64,000 bases of DNA from Defluviimonas aquaemixtae (GTDB taxonomy: Bacteria > Pseudomonadota > Alphaproteobacteria > Rhodobacterales > Rhodobacteraceae): positions 1,798,001-1,862,000 of the forward strand of contig NZ_OMOQ01000001.1 of NCBI RefSeq assembly GCF_900302475.1. The letters are read 5' to 3'. Below the pieces are notes generated by a model that saw only the letters and a program-made list of their open reading frames with translations, was not told where the DNA came from and made no database searches. How positions within the stretch are numbered: position 1 is the stretch's first letter; each line of letters begins with the position of its first letter. This document shows positions 1 through 7,924 of this stretch, piece by piece. The translations under genes were made by a program, and so were the position numbers.

Positions 1-667
1 TCCGGGCTTTCGCCGCAGGCGTGACCTCCCCGTTGGGCATCGCAAAAGCGGCAGTTCAGATGCATCGAGGATCATCTCTGCTGCGACCGCGCGGCAATGC
101 TCAGACCTTCAGGGAAGCAGACCTTCGCTGCGGGTGCGAGCGCGTCACCGGCTGATAGCGGGAGCGGACATTCAGCCGTGGAACTGACCGACACCCGACA
201 ATCCGGCGCGTCGGCGGGAAGTGTGAATTCGCCGCACCTGCGAAGCAGCGGGCGGAGCTTCAGGGATAGCTGACCTTCGCCGCGGGAGCGAAAGCAGCCG
301 ATGCCGTCAGAAGAAGCAGACATTCGCCTGACAGTTAGGCGGCGGCCGGCACGAACCGAAGGGTCTTCAGGGAAAGCGGACCTTCTCCGCAAGTGCGAAA
401 TCGCATGGTGCCGTCCAAAGTAGCGGACATAAAGAGCAATCAAGTCGAGCTTCAGCCAACGCCAAGCAGGGCGAAGCCTGACGAGCGAGCAGCGCGAAGA
501 CGTTCGGCGCGTTGGTGCCGCTCTTCCGCCAAGATGGTGGCGAGATCGCTGCTAGCCCCGATTGCGCAGATGGAGAGCCTTCCAGGCCGTTCGAACCAAT
601 CGCGGGCGTTGCGCGCCGCCGAGGCTGCCCCGGCGGCGCCCGTTTCGTGGCGCTCAGGCGCACGGCT
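1..667. other. Non-coding stretch before the copper island
   Basis: No reading frame here has a recognisable product, and the open frames on both strands look like chance openings in GC-rich DNA. The stretch is built largely of degenerate repeats (separate entry). It abuts the stop codon of the multicopper oxidase, so any transcript would be the 3' tail of that operon. I see no clear terminator hairpin. Confidence 0.6.
108..413 (+). repeat. Three degenerate intergenic repeat units
   Basis: Three related blocks begin with TTCAGGGA at about 108, 259 and 366. Each continues into a C-rich arm (ACCTTCGCTGCG, ACCTTCGCCGCG, CCTTCTCCGC) and then a GTGCGA or GAGCGA arm, so each has a weak dyad character. 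Shorter 'agcGGACATTC' relatives lie between them. The copies are spaced 151 and 107 bases apart, which is not a tandem array. They look like decayed members of a repeat family that recurs elsewhere in the window (about 17.4, 17.6, 21.6 and 33.6 kb). Confidence 0.5.
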
Positions 668-2005
668 TCACGACTTGCGCTCCGTGATCTGGGTCGCGGC
701 GCTGCCGCTGCGGATCGGCTCCGGCACTTCACCGGTCCACTCGTAGGCCTGCGTGCCCGGCGGGTTTTCGTACCAGCCCGGATCGGCGTAGTCGTCCGCG
801 CCGATGCCTTCGCGCACCTTCACGACCGAGAACATGCCGCCCATCTCCAAGGGGCCGTGCGGGCCACGGCCGTTCATCATCGGCAGCGTGTTCTCCGGCA
901 GCGGCATGTGCATCATGCCCATATCGGCCATGCCGGCGGTGCCCATCGGCATGTAGCCCGGCCTCTGGCGGCCGATCATCTGAGCGAGCCGGCTCTTGTC
1001 GGCGCCGATGAAGGTCGGCACGTCGTGGCCCATCGCGTTCATCGTGTGGTGCGACTTGTGGCAGTGGATCGCCCAGTCGCCCTCATGAACGGCGTCGAAT
1101 TCGTAGGCCCGCATCCCACCCACGGGAATGTCGATCGAGACTTCGGGCCAGCGCGCCGATTGCGGCACCCAGCCGCCATCGGTGCCGGTGACCTCGAAAT
1201 CGTAGCCGTGCATGTGGATCGGGTGGTTGGTCATCGTGAGGTTGCCGACCCGCACGCGCACCCGGTCGCCCTTGCGCACGACGAGCGGGTCGATCCCCGG
1301 AAAGACCCGGCTGTTCCAGCACCAGAGGTTGAAGTCGGTCATCGTCATCACCCGCGGCACATAGGCGCCGGGATTGATGTCGAAGGAGTTCAGAAGAAAC
1401 GCGAAATCCCGGTCTACGGGCATGAAGGCGGGATCCTTCGGATGGACGATGAAGAGCCCCATCATCCCCATCGCCATCTGCACCATCTCGTCGGCATGGG
1501 GGTGATACATGAACGTGCCGGACTTGATCAGGTCGAACTCGTAGACATAGGTCTTGCCGGGCGGGATGCCGGGATGGCTGAGCCCGCCGACACCGTCCAT
1601 GCCCGAGGGCAGGATCATCCCGTGCCAGTGGACGGTCGTGTGTTCGGGCAGGCGGTTGGTGACGAAGATCCGCACCCGGTCGCCTTCCACCGCCTCGATG
1701 GTCGGGCCGATCGACTGGCCGTTATAGCCCCAGAGCCGGGCGATCATGCCGGGGGCCAGTTCGCGTTCGACGGGCTCGGCGACAAGGTGGAATTCCTTGA
1801 CGTTGCCATTCATGCGGAAGGGCAGCGACCAGCCGTTCAGCGTCACGACCGGATTGTAGTCTGGCCCGGCGGATGGTCTGGGCGGCACCTGCGTGCCCGC
1901 GCCTCCGGCGAGGGCCGCTTCGGGCAGGGCCGTGTTCGAGGTCTGGCCCCAGGCGGCGGTCGAGACGAGCGCCGCGCCGGCGCCGAGGAGTTGACGTCTG
2001 TTCAT
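668..2005 (-). CDS. Periplasmic multicopper oxidase (copper resistance)
   Basis: Encodes a 445-residue multicopper oxidase, probably oxidising Cu(I) or phenolics in the periplasm. All copper-ligand blocks are visible: HWHG (126-129), HPH (168-170), HPIHMHG (261-267) and HCHKSHHTMNAMGH (314-327). The N-terminus begins MNRRQLLG, an RR signal peptide consistent with Tat export of a folded cuproenzyme. A Met/His-rich stretch (about 350-390) resembles the Met-rich segments of CueO and CopA oxidases. The ATG at 2005 was chosen because the peptide starts cleanly there; upstream in-frame codons have no signal peptide and run into the preceding gene. It is the last gene of an operon with a TolC-like protein 16 bases upstream and a small lipoprotein. 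Family certain, substrate inferred. Confidence 0.9.
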   Translation of the reverse strand: MNRRQLLGAGAALVSTAAWGQTSNTALPEAALAGGAGTQVPPRPSAGPDYNPVVTLNGWSLPFRMNGNVKEFHLVAEPVERELAPGMIARLWGYNGQSIGPTIEAVEGDRVRIFVTNRLPEHTTVHWHGMILPSGMDGVGGLSHPGIPPGKTYVYEFDLIKSGTFMYHPHADEMVQMAMGMMGLFIVHPKDPAFMPVDRDFAFLLNSFDINPGAYVPRVMTMTDFNLWCWNSRVFPGIDPLVVRKGDRVRVRVGNLTMTNHPIHMHGYDFEVTGTDGGWVPQSARWPEVSIDIPVGGMRAYEFDAVHEGDWAIHCHKSHHTMNAMGHDVPTFIGADKSRLAQMIGRQRPGYMPMGTAGMADMGMMHMPLPENTLPMMNGRGPHGPLEMGGMFSVVKVREGIGADDYADPGWYENPPGTQAYEWTGEVPEPIRSGSAATQITERKS

Positions 2006-2021
2006 CCTGTTCTCCTGTTCT

Positions 2022-3485
2022 TTAGTGACCGGCGTCGGCATCGCCGGCGACAGTGAGGGTACCGCCGGCCGAAGGCGCTCCGCCGCCGCCATGGATGGTT
2101 GCCTGAAGGTCCGCCTCGGCCAGCCAGAAATCCCGCCGCGCCGCGGCCTCGCCAAGGCCGCTGTTCAGCCGCGCCCGGATATCGGCCAGAAGCTCGAAGG
2201 TCGTGGTGATCATGCCGCTGTAGCTGAGAAGCGATTCCTCCTCGATCACCTGGCGGAGCGGCAGGACCGCGTCACGATAGTGCCGAGCGATCTGGTGGGT
2301 CGCGGTGTAGGCGCGATAGGCCGACCGTGCCTCGGAGCGCACATTGACCGCGCGTTCGGCAAGCTCGTTGGCCGACCGCATATAGGCAAGCTCGGCCTTG
2401 CGGAGCCGCGCCTTGCCACTGTCGAAGACGGGAATGTCGAACTCCACCTCGACTTGCGGCGTCGTCTCGGTCTCGCGCACGCCGCCTTCCAGTTCGCGTT
2501 CGCTTTCGACGCCGGCGATGATCTCGAGATCGGTGAGTGAGCGGGTGGCGGAGGTCAGCTTCCCCGACTTCGCAAGCGCCTCGAGTTCCAGCCGGGCGAC
2601 CGCCAGATCGACGCGAGCGCGCAGCGCATCCTCCTCGATCCGGGGATGGGCGCGCGGGGCGTTCGGCAGCCCCGGCAGGGCGTCGGGAACGAAATAGTCG
2701 ACTTCGCTGCCCCAGAGGCCGAGTTGCCGTGTCAGCGCCTCCTTCTTCAACTCGGCATCGAGCCGAGCCTGCGCCAGTTGACCCGTCAGTTCGGCGTAAA
2801 GCGCGTGTTCCCGCGCCTGGTCGGACTTGTTGAGAAAGCCGGTATCGCCGAGCCGCGCGGCGAGTTCCGAGGCCGCATCGGCAGTGTCGCGCGCCTCGCG
2901 CACGAGGGCCGCCGCCTCGAAACCCGCCACCGCCTCGATCCAGGCGCGGCGGGTCTCGGCCGCGACCCGCAAGGTTTCCTCGGCCGCGCGGAGTTGCGCC
3001 TGGCGGAAGCGGGTCTCGGCGACGTCCAGCCGACGGTCGCGTGTGGCGAGCGCGAGGAGGTTGTTGGCCACCGTCGCCTCGATGCTGCGATAGCCGCCGA
3101 GCCCTTCGGCGCCGATGCCGAGCACACCGACCGAGACGGTCGGATTGGGCAGCAATGTCTGTTGCCAGACATCAGCCGCCGACAGGCCGAGATCGGCATA
3201 GGCGGCCTGCAGGCCCCGGTTGTTCAGAAGCGCCACCTGCACCGCCGTGTCGGCACTGATCGTCTTGCCATGGGTCAGCCCGTGGACACGCTTGGCGTTC
3301 GCGGCGATCTCACCCGCGTTCTGGAGCCAGACGGTGTCCTTTCCGGTCGCCGCGCGCGTCGTGCTGGCGACAGTATCGAAGCCCGCCCGCCCTTCGGATA
3401 CGCCGTTCAGGCCCGGCGGGGTCGCACAGGCGGACAGGACGAGCACGCCACCGAGACAGAGAATTCGCTTGGAATGGACGCGCAT
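2022..3485 (-). CDS. TolC-family outer-membrane efflux lipoprotein
   Basis: A 487-residue outer-membrane channel of the TolC/CusC type. The N-terminus is a lipoprotein signal (LVLSAC, Cys20). The rest has two long Ala/Glu/Arg-rich helical halves typical of the tunnel, for example residues 145-260 and 330-460. Such proteins normally complete a tripartite pump with an RND transporter and a membrane-fusion protein, but neither is in this window. It may therefore work with pump parts coded elsewhere, or with the neighbouring oxidase in periplasmic copper handling. Its ATG shares one base with the stop of the upstream lipoprotein gene (TGATG), suggesting translational coupling. The multicopper oxidase follows 16 bases downstream. 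Confidence 0.88.
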   Translation of the reverse strand: MRVHSKRILCLGGVLVLSACATPPGLNGVSEGRAGFDTVASTTRAATGKDTVWLQNAGEIAANAKRVHGLTHGKTISADTAVQVALLNNRGLQAAYADLGLSAADVWQQTLLPNPTVSVGVLGIGAEGLGGYRSIEATVANNLLALATRDRRLDVAETRFRQAQLRAAEETLRVAAETRRAWIEAVAGFEAAALVREARDTADAASELAARLGDTGFLNKSDQAREHALYAELTGQLAQARLDAELKKEALTRQLGLWGSEVDYFVPDALPGLPNAPRAHPRIEEDALRARVDLAVARLELEALAKSGKLTSATRSLTDLEIIAGVESERELEGGVRETETTPQVEVEFDIPVFDSGKARLRKAELAYMRSANELAERAVNVRSEARSAYRAYTATHQIARHYRDAVLPLRQVIEEESLLSYSGMITTTFELLADIRARLNSGLGEAAARRDFWLAEADLQATIHGGGGAPSAGGTLTVAGDADAGH

Positions 3486-3721
3486 CAGTGGCCCTCATGC
3501 GTTGGCGCCGGGGCGCTGTCGGTGCCCTGCCAGAGGCCGGGCGTGGCGGGAAAGCGGGTCTCGTAGGCCGGGAAACCGGCGGGGCTTTGGGCGCGGATGC
3601 CGAGCGCGGGATTGGCGGGTTGGAAGAGTCCGTCCAGCCGGGTCGTGCCGCCTTGCGGGCTGGGGGCCGCGCAGGCGGTGACGAGAAGCGGCGCGATGGC
3701 CGCGATTGCGATGCGTTTCAT
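3485..3721 (-). CDS. Small secreted lipoprotein, copper operon leader
   Basis: A 78-residue protein starting with a lipoprotein signal peptide (PLLVTAC, predicted lipidated Cys17). It is followed by a short Pro/Gly-rich region ending THEGH. No family is recognised. It is the first gene of the lipoprotein-TolC-multicopper oxidase operon and overlaps the next start by one base. Small lipoproteins in this position occur in several copper loci, but a role is not shown by the sequence; the terminal His residues could bind metal. It has a plausible ATG and an uninterrupted frame with alphaproteobacterial codon use, so I regard it as real. Confidence 0.65.
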   Translation of the reverse strand: MKRIAIAAIAPLLVTACAAPSPQGGTTRLDGLFQPANPALGIRAQSPAGFPAYETRFPATPGLWQGTDSAPAPTHEGH

Positions 3722-3789
3722 GTGAGGTCCTGATACTGCCGGTCAAATGCGCGCCGAAGCGCCGGGCGCACGGTCGAGGTCGAGCAGGA

Positions 3790-4158
3790 TCAGGCTTTTG
3801 GTGGCCGTTGCAGCGTGCCTGGCCGCTGCCCGATCACGACCTGTTCGGAAACCGAAGCGGTGTTCGCCGGCCAGAGGTTCGTCTTTGTCTGAGAACCGGA
3901 GGCAACCGTCAGGACGGCTGCACAGCCGTGAGGGCTGCAATGCAGACAGGTATGGTTCAACTCGACCGGCCCGGTTTCGCCGTCTGCGCCGGTTCCCTGA
4001 TCCTGCGCGGCTTCCATGTGGGCCGCGTGGAGATCGGCGACTGTCACGCAGTCCGCAGACATCGCGCGGGCCCCGGCCGACGCGCTGCCGGCGGCCGTCA
4101 CAGCGATCAGGAGCGCGATGAAGACGCGCCGGAGCTGATGGGCGATTGCGGTCATCAT
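3790..4158 (-). CDS. Secreted Cys/His-containing protein of copper locus
   Basis: A 122-residue protein with an Ala-rich signal peptide (to about residue 28). It carries a Cys/His cluster HTCLHCSPHGC in the mature part and a basic Pro-rich tail ending RPPKA. The layout (signal peptide, central Cys pairs, Pro-rich C-terminus) recalls small exported proteins of copper loci such as CopL or DUF2946-type proteins, and also the protein encoded at 6237-6596. I cannot assign a family with confidence. ATG codons occur at residues 1 and 2; either could start. It lies between the oxidase operon and cueR, all on the minus strand. Confidence 0.55.
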   Translation of the reverse strand: MMTAIAHQLRRVFIALLIAVTAAGSASAGARAMSADCVTVADLHAAHMEAAQDQGTGADGETGPVELNHTCLHCSPHGCAAVLTVASGSQTKTNLWPANTASVSEQVVIGQRPGTLQRPPKA

Positions 4159-4249
4159 TTCCGCCGATTATGTCGGAACAAGGAGTCGCGCAAGCGAATA
4201 GTTGAGGCGCCGTGCGCCAAGGCGTTCAACATATCGTCAGCATCAGCGG

Positions 4250-4675
4250 TCAGCCGCCGCTGCGGCGCTCGATCGCCGCGGGTTGGTCCTCGGACGCGGC
4301 GAGGTCGGCGAGGATCGGGCAGTCCGGGCGGTCATCCCCGGCGCATCCCTTGATCAGATGCGCGAGCGTGTTCCGCATCTCGGCAAGCTCAGAGCGCTTT
4401 TGGTCGATGCGGTCGAGATGCTCTTCGGCGATCTGTTTCACATCGGCGCTGGCCCTTTCGGTATCCTCGTAGAGCCTGAGCAGATTGCGGCAATCCTCGA
4501 TCGTGAAACCCAGCGACCGCGCCCGGCCGAGGAAGGCGAGCTTGTGCAGGTCGCTTGGCCGAAAGGCGCGGTAGCCGTTGGTGCTGCGCAGGGGTTGGAC
4601 GAGGCCGATATCCTCGTAGTAGCGGATGGTCTTCGCGGGCAGCCCCGAAGCGCGTGCGACATCGCCGATATTCAT
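4250..4675 (-). CDS. CueR-type copper-responsive MerR regulator
   Basis: A 141-residue MerR-family activator. Residues 1-38 form the winged helix-turn-helix (MNIGDVARASGLPAKTIRYY). A dimerisation helix follows, and then the metal loop has Cys111 and Cys119 in C-AGDDRPD-C, the spacing of CueR proteins that sense Cu(I), Ag(I) or Au(I). The start at 4675 gives the canonical MNIG terminus; the frame stays open upstream but without family similarity. Divergent from a CopZ-like chaperone gene. A CueR-type promoter lies at 4719-4749 in front of it, so it is probably autoregulated; matching promoters sit at two other operons of the island. Confidence 0.92.
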   Translation of the reverse strand: MNIGDVARASGLPAKTIRYYEDIGLVQPLRSTNGYRAFRPSDLHKLAFLGRARSLGFTIEDCRNLLRLYEDTERASADVKQIAEEHLDRIDQKRSELAEMRNTLAHLIKGCAGDDRPDCPILADLAASEDQPAAIERRSGG

Positions 4676-4718
4676 GCTTGCCCCGTCTTGTCTGGCTTGG
4701 AGGGAAAGGATGCGACCC

Positions 4719-4749
4719 AAGATAAGCCTTCCACCCGCTGGAAGGTCAA
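4719..4749 (-). promoter_or_regulatory. CueR-type promoter of cueR
   Basis: On the minus strand, TTGACC (4749-4744) and TATCTT (4724-4719) are separated by a 19-base spacer. That over-long spacer is characteristic of MerR-activated promoters. The spacer contains a perfect dyad CCTTCC-N7-GGAAGG (4727-4745). Position and orientation fit transcription of cueR. Confidence 0.8.
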
Positions 4750-4780
4750 GGCGCGAAAACAAGGTGCCGGCGCGGGTTCG

Positions 4781-4818
4781 TTCCAGCTTGACCTTCCCGT
4801 GCTGGAACCCGCCACTCA
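4781..4818 (+). promoter_or_regulatory. Putative CueR-type promoter of copper chaperone gene
   Basis: TTGACC at 4788-4793 is followed by CCTTCC-N6-GGAA, and a longer dyad TTCCAGC...GCTGGAA spans 4781-4807. A 19-base spacer would place the -10 at 4813-4818 (CACTCA), a poor match. The half-site spacing is also less symmetric than at the other three boxes, so this is the weakest of the set. Confidence 0.5.
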
Positions 4819-4842
4819 CCGGGCGAAGGCAAGGAGCGAGTG

Positions 4843-5052
4843 ATGACACGATTCGACGTCCCCGACATGAGCTGCGGCCATTGCCGCGCCGCGATCGAAA
4901 AAGCGATCCGCAGCGTCGATCCCTTGGCCAAGGTCGACTGCGACCTGAACGCACGGATCGTCGGAGTGTTGAGCGCGCTCGATCCGGACGGCCTGGTCAT
5001 GGCGATGCGCGAGGCCGGATACAAGGCGACGCCGCTCGCCGCCGCCCGCTGA
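4843..5052 (+). CDS. Heavy-metal-associated (HMA) copper chaperone, CopZ-like
   Basis: A 69-residue HMA-domain protein with a ferredoxin-like fold. The metal site is DMSCGHC (Cys11 and Cys14), which binds Cu(I) and hands it to the P1B ATPase in CopZ proteins. An AAGGAG ribosome site at 4831-4836 lies six bases before the ATG at 4843, so I prefer this over the in-frame GTG three bases upstream. Divergent from cueR, with a CueR-like dyad between them. The ATPase encoded at 12.3 kb has no HMA domain of its own, which makes a free-standing chaperone a natural partner. Confidence 0.85.
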   Translation: MTRFDVPDMSCGHCRAAIEKAIRSVDPLAKVDCDLNARIVGVLSALDPDGLVMAMREAGYKATPLAAAR

Positions 5053-5065
5053 GACGGGCCCGGCT

Positions 5066-5551
5066 TTACTGGCCGGCCTGTTCGCGCAGCCGTTCGGCCT
5101 CGGTCCGGACCGCCTGCAACTCGCGCTGCCGTTCGGGCCAGGTCGACTTGATGAAGGCGAGGACGTTCCGGATTTCCTGATCGGTGAGTTCGTCGGCGAA
5201 GGCCGGCATGCCGCTGTCGAAGTCCAGGCCTTGCGCTTCCATCACCGCCTTGCCGCCGAGCTTGGTATAGGCGAACAGAAGCCCGTCGCCGTGGTGCCAG
5301 GTATGGCCGGTTTTGTCATGCGGTGGCGCGGGCAGCCGGCCGTCGGCATCGACTGAGCGCCAGTCGGGCTGGCCCTCAAGATCGGCGCCATGACAGGAGG
5401 CGCAGAAATCGGCGTAGAGCCGTTCGCCTTCGGCGACATCCGCCGGGCGAAAACCGCTCTGCCCGCGCACAATCGGCGCAGCAGCGAGCAGAACGGCAAG
5501 AACCATGACCGCTGCGACAACGGCTGTCATCATGGCGCTGCGTTCACTCAT
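5066..5551 (-). CDS. Periplasmic c-type cytochrome
   Basis: A 161-residue mono-haem cytochrome c with an N-terminal membrane segment or signal peptide (about residues 8-30). The haem site is CASCH (Cys50, Cys53, His54), and Met115 in DSGMPAF is the likely sixth ligand. The C-terminal 25 residues are a charged helix. It is the last gene of the minus-strand series chimeric pseudogene, Cys/His protein, cupredoxin, cytochrome. A short electron-transfer role with the neighbouring cupredoxin or multicopper oxidase is plausible but not shown. The chimeric pseudogene at 6.6 kb holds the tail of another cytochrome of a different subtype. Confidence 0.88.
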   Translation of the reverse strand: MSERSAMMTAVVAAVMVLAVLLAAAPIVRGQSGFRPADVAEGERLYADFCASCHGADLEGQPDWRSVDADGRLPAPPHDKTGHTWHHGDGLLFAYTKLGGKAVMEAQGLDFDSGMPAFADELTDQEIRNVLAFIKSTWPERQRELQAVRTEAERLREQAGQ

Positions 5552-5643
5552 TCATTGCCTCGGGATCGGTCCGCCGCGCCCCGCGCATTGCGGAGTGCGG
5601 GCATGGGTCGGAGCACGGGAAAACCCCGTGCTCCGATGGCAGC

Positions 5644-6198
5644 TTACGATGATCGGCCCTCGATGCGGATCGGTGCGATCATGCCGCTTTCGCGATGGCC
5701 CGGCACGTTGCAGGACACCTCGATCCGTGCGTCTCCCGCGAAGGTCCAGATCACCTCGGCCGCCTTCCCGGGTTCGAGCAGAACGCTGTTGGGATCGTCA
5801 TGCGCCATGTGGCCCGCCATCATCATCGCGTGGTTGATGCGATCGGCCTCCAACGCCCCGGTTTCCATCATCTTCATCATCTCTTCGTGATGCTCGCGGT
5901 GCATCTCGGCGGTCGCGATGTTGAATTCGTGCACGAATTCACCGGTATTGGTGACGATGAAGCGGATGGTTTCGCCTCGCTCCACCTCTATGCTCGATGG
6001 CGAGAAGAACATCTCTCCGAGCTTGACCCGGATTTCCCGGTCGACATCGCCCGGCGCGCCCGGTGCTCCGATCATGGTCATGTGGCTGCTGCCATGGCCG
6101 TGTCCATCGCCATGCGTGCCGCCGGCGAAGACCGGTGCCGCAAGGGCAAGCGATGCCGCCAGAGTGAGCACGGCGCATTTCGTGATTGTGGTCTTCAT
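5644..6198 (-). CDS. Exported cupredoxin (plastocyanin/azurin-like copper protein)
   Basis: A 184-residue periplasmic blue-copper-type protein with a signal peptide cleaved near AFA-GG (about residue 26). A His-rich segment follows (HGDGHGHGSSH). The type 1 copper ligands are recognisable: His90 in VHEFN, then Cys163, His168 and Met173 in SCNVPGHRESGM. An inserted Met/His-rich helix (about 98-133, with HREHHEEMMKMME) could bind additional Cu(I). This form occurs next to copper-resistance genes in many proteobacteria. The ATG at 6198 gives the signal peptide; the frame upstream of it is an open shadow. It lies 38 bases downstream of the Cys/His protein and 92 bases before the cytochrome. Confidence 0.88.
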   Translation of the reverse strand: MKTTITKCAVLTLAASLALAAPVFAGGTHGDGHGHGSSHMTMIGAPGAPGDVDREIRVKLGEMFFSPSSIEVERGETIRFIVTNTGEFVHEFNIATAEMHREHHEEMMKMMETGALEADRINHAMMMAGHMAHDDPNSVLLEPGKAAEVIWTFAGDARIEVSCNVPGHRESGMIAPIRIEGRSS

Positions 6199-6236
6199 TG
6201 ATAGGTCCTGTCTGCTGTTTTCCTGTCTCTCGTTGC

Positions 6237-6596
6237 TCAGATCCGAGAGCGGCGCGGCGGAGGCGGCTCGAAAGTCAGGAACGTCTCCCGTATCGCGATG
6301 CCGAAGACCCGGCCCAGCCGCGCCCAGCCCGCATGTCCCGCAACGCCCGACGATACCTGCAAGGCGAGTGCCTGCGGACCGCAATCCGGTCCCGGGTCGC
6401 AATGCGCGCCGCCGTCCGGCAAGGAGTCTGCGACGCCCGGGGAGTTGGCCGTGGGATGCGCGTGGGGGTCCGCTTCGGCATGCGGGGAAACGACAGATGC
6501 GCCAACCGGCCCGCCGATCACCGAGAGGGAAAAGGCGGTGCAGGCGACGAGCAGGCAAAGTAGAGACGTCAGCGATCTGCGTGCCTGCGACACCAT
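6237..6596 (-). CDS. Secreted small Cys/His protein, copper locus
   Basis: A 119-residue exported protein with a signal peptide to about residue 30. The mature part has an Ala/His-rich segment (PHAEADPHAH), the pattern HCDPGPDC, and a Pro/Arg-rich C-terminus (EPPPPRRSRI). It resembles the protein at 3790-4158 in layout though not in alignable sequence; a CopL/DUF2946-like role in copper handling is possible. The ATG at 6596 overlaps the stop of the upstream chimeric pseudogene by one base (TGATG), so it was once coupled to that gene. The cupredoxin gene follows. Confidence 0.55.
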   Translation of the reverse strand: MVSQARRSLTSLLCLLVACTAFSLSVIGGPVGASVVSPHAEADPHAHPTANSPGVADSLPDGGAHCDPGPDCGPQALALQVSSGVAGHAGWARLGRVFGIAIRETFLTFEPPPPRRSRI

Positions 6597-7097
6597 CACC
6601 GTATCCCGTTCTCGAACTGCAATTCGCGGACATAGCGGACGATGTATTTCACGTCGCCGTCAGTCAGCCCCTCGACCGGCAGCATGTTGCCGAAATCCCA
6701 GTGATGCTGCCTTACGCCGTTCCTCACGGCCACGAGGAAGGCCGCGTCCCCGTGGTGGCTGGGCTCGTAGATCTTGTGCACGAGCGGCGGACCCGCGCCG
6801 GGTCAACTCGTCGGTAAGCGGAACCGAGGTCGGGTAGACCCGCATCTCGCCGTCGGCGGTCCAGTGTTGCAGTACCCGCGTATTGGTGTCGGAAAGCAGG
6901 ATGCCTTTGCCCAAGGCGTCGAAATGGTCGCGCCAGTCATGCAACCGGAAGGCCGACAGGTTGCGGCGCACGCCGTCCGGTTCTTCCGTCAAGTCGTCCG
7001 CATGAAGCCGACCGGGCGCTGCGAGGGTCAGCGCCGCCGCGCCCGCCGCGCCAAGGACGTCACGTCGATTCAGGAACTTTTCATGGTCCCTCGCCAT
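6596..7097 (-). pseudogene. Chimeric remnant: L,D-transpeptidase head, cytochrome c tail
   Basis: The 5' part encodes a twin-arginine-like leader (NRRDVLGAAG) and then the N-terminal part of a YkuD-type L,D-transpeptidase, recognisable from NLSAFRLHDWRDHFD and YPTSVPLTDELTRRG. At about 6795-6800 the similarity stops. Another frame then takes over with the C-terminal half of a cytochrome c (PPLVHKIYEPSHH, GVRQHHWDFGNM), ending at 6596. Neither the transpeptidase Cys/His catalytic core nor the cytochrome CxxCH is present. The simplest reading is a deletion that joined two formerly adjacent genes out of frame. The ATG at 7097 has a GAGG ribosome site. It is the first unit behind the CueR-type promoter at 7142-7172, so the downstream genes may still be expressed through it. 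Confidence 0.75.
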
Positions 7098-7141
7098 TGC
7101 CTGCCTCCTCATTCGCGAAATTTCACACGCGTTCGATGCCT

Positions 7142-7172
7142 TTAGAACCGCCTTCCTGCACTGGAAGGTCAA
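7142..7172 (-). promoter_or_regulatory. CueR-type promoter of cytochrome/cupredoxin operon
   Basis: Minus-strand TTGACC (7172-7167), a 19-base spacer with CTTCC-AGTGCA-GGAAGG symmetry (TTCCAGTGCAGGAAGG), and TTCTAA as a weak -10 (7147-7142). The arrangement matches the cueR and copA promoters of the same island. Confidence 0.7.
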
Positions 7173-7256
7173 CCCCTCGCGCCCAACAAAACCGTGAGCT
7201 TTGTCGCAGACGGACGAGCCCGCCCGAACCGAGGTCGCGCCGGTGTGGGCCGTGAA

Positions 7257-7829
7257 TCAGGCCTGGGAATAGAGGATGACCCGTGTACCAAGCGGCACGC
7301 GTTCGTAAAGCTCCGTGATCTGGTCGTTGACGAGACGGGCGCAGCCGTTCGACACGGCGCGGCCGATGGTCGTCGGATCGTTAGTGCCGTGAATGCGCAG
7401 CATGGTGTCGCCGCGGCCCGGCTGGAACAGATAGAGCGCGCGGGCGCCGAGCGGATTGTCGATCCCGCCCGCCACGCCGTCGGCGAATTGCGCATAGCGT
7501 TCCGGCTCGCGCTCGATCATCTGAGGGGTCGGCGTCCAGCTCGGCCATTCCTTCTTGGCGCCGATGTAGAATTCGTCCGCTTCGCAAAGGCCAGGCCGGC
7601 CAATGCCGACCGTGTAGCGGATCGCCTTCGCATCCGGGAGCGTCCAGTAGAGCGCGAACTGGCTGGGCAGGACATGAATCTCGAACGGCACGAACGTGGC
7701 GCGGATCGGTACTACGCGGGGCAGGTGCTCGGGCGGCAGAATGTAAGGCGTCGCCGCGCTATGTGCCCGCCCGATTGTCGCGCCGCCAGCCCAAGCCGCT
7801 GCCGCGCCTAGAAACATGCGCCTCTGCAT
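7257..7829 (-). CDS. L,D-transpeptidase (YkuD family)
   Basis: A 190-residue exported peptidoglycan cross-linking enzyme. The signal peptide starts MQRRMFLGAAAAW. The YkuD catalytic signature is complete: His147 in RIHGTND and Cys163 in SNGCARL (HGTN-x8-SNGCxR). L,D-transpeptidases make 3-3 cross-links or attach proteins to peptidoglycan through this Cys. It sits between the copper operon and the two-component genes; L,D-transpeptidases are known to be inhibited by copper at the active-site Cys, so the location may be meaningful. The ATG at 7829 has an AAGGA eight bases upstream and gives the export signal; upstream residues are basic and not signal-like. Confidence 0.9.
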   Translation of the reverse strand: MQRRMFLGAAAAWAGGATIGRAHSAATPYILPPEHLPRVVPIRATFVPFEIHVLPSQFALYWTLPDAKAIRYTVGIGRPGLCEADEFYIGAKKEWPSWTPTPQMIEREPERYAQFADGVAGGIDNPLGARALYLFQPGRGDTMLRIHGTNDPTTIGRAVSNGCARLVNDQITELYERVPLGTRVILYSQA

Positions 7830-7924
7830 CGTCGTCCGTCCTTCCCGCTTCCTCCGACGCCAGGCTATCACAATATCCTTGCAGTTCAGCGCATAGGGCT
7901 GGTCAGCGCCGGTTCACGTTTCCG

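Noticed and set aside
512..2056. Long plus-strand open frame (514 codons) opposite the multicopper oxidase
   Set aside because: Composition is His/Arg/Gly-rich without domains; the opposite frame has complete copper ligand motifs. A shadow of GC-rich coding sequence.
2006..2155. Longer N-terminus for the multicopper oxidase
   Set aside because: Adds 50 residues without signal character and overlaps the TolC-like gene by over 130 bases; MNRRQLLG is a natural export start.
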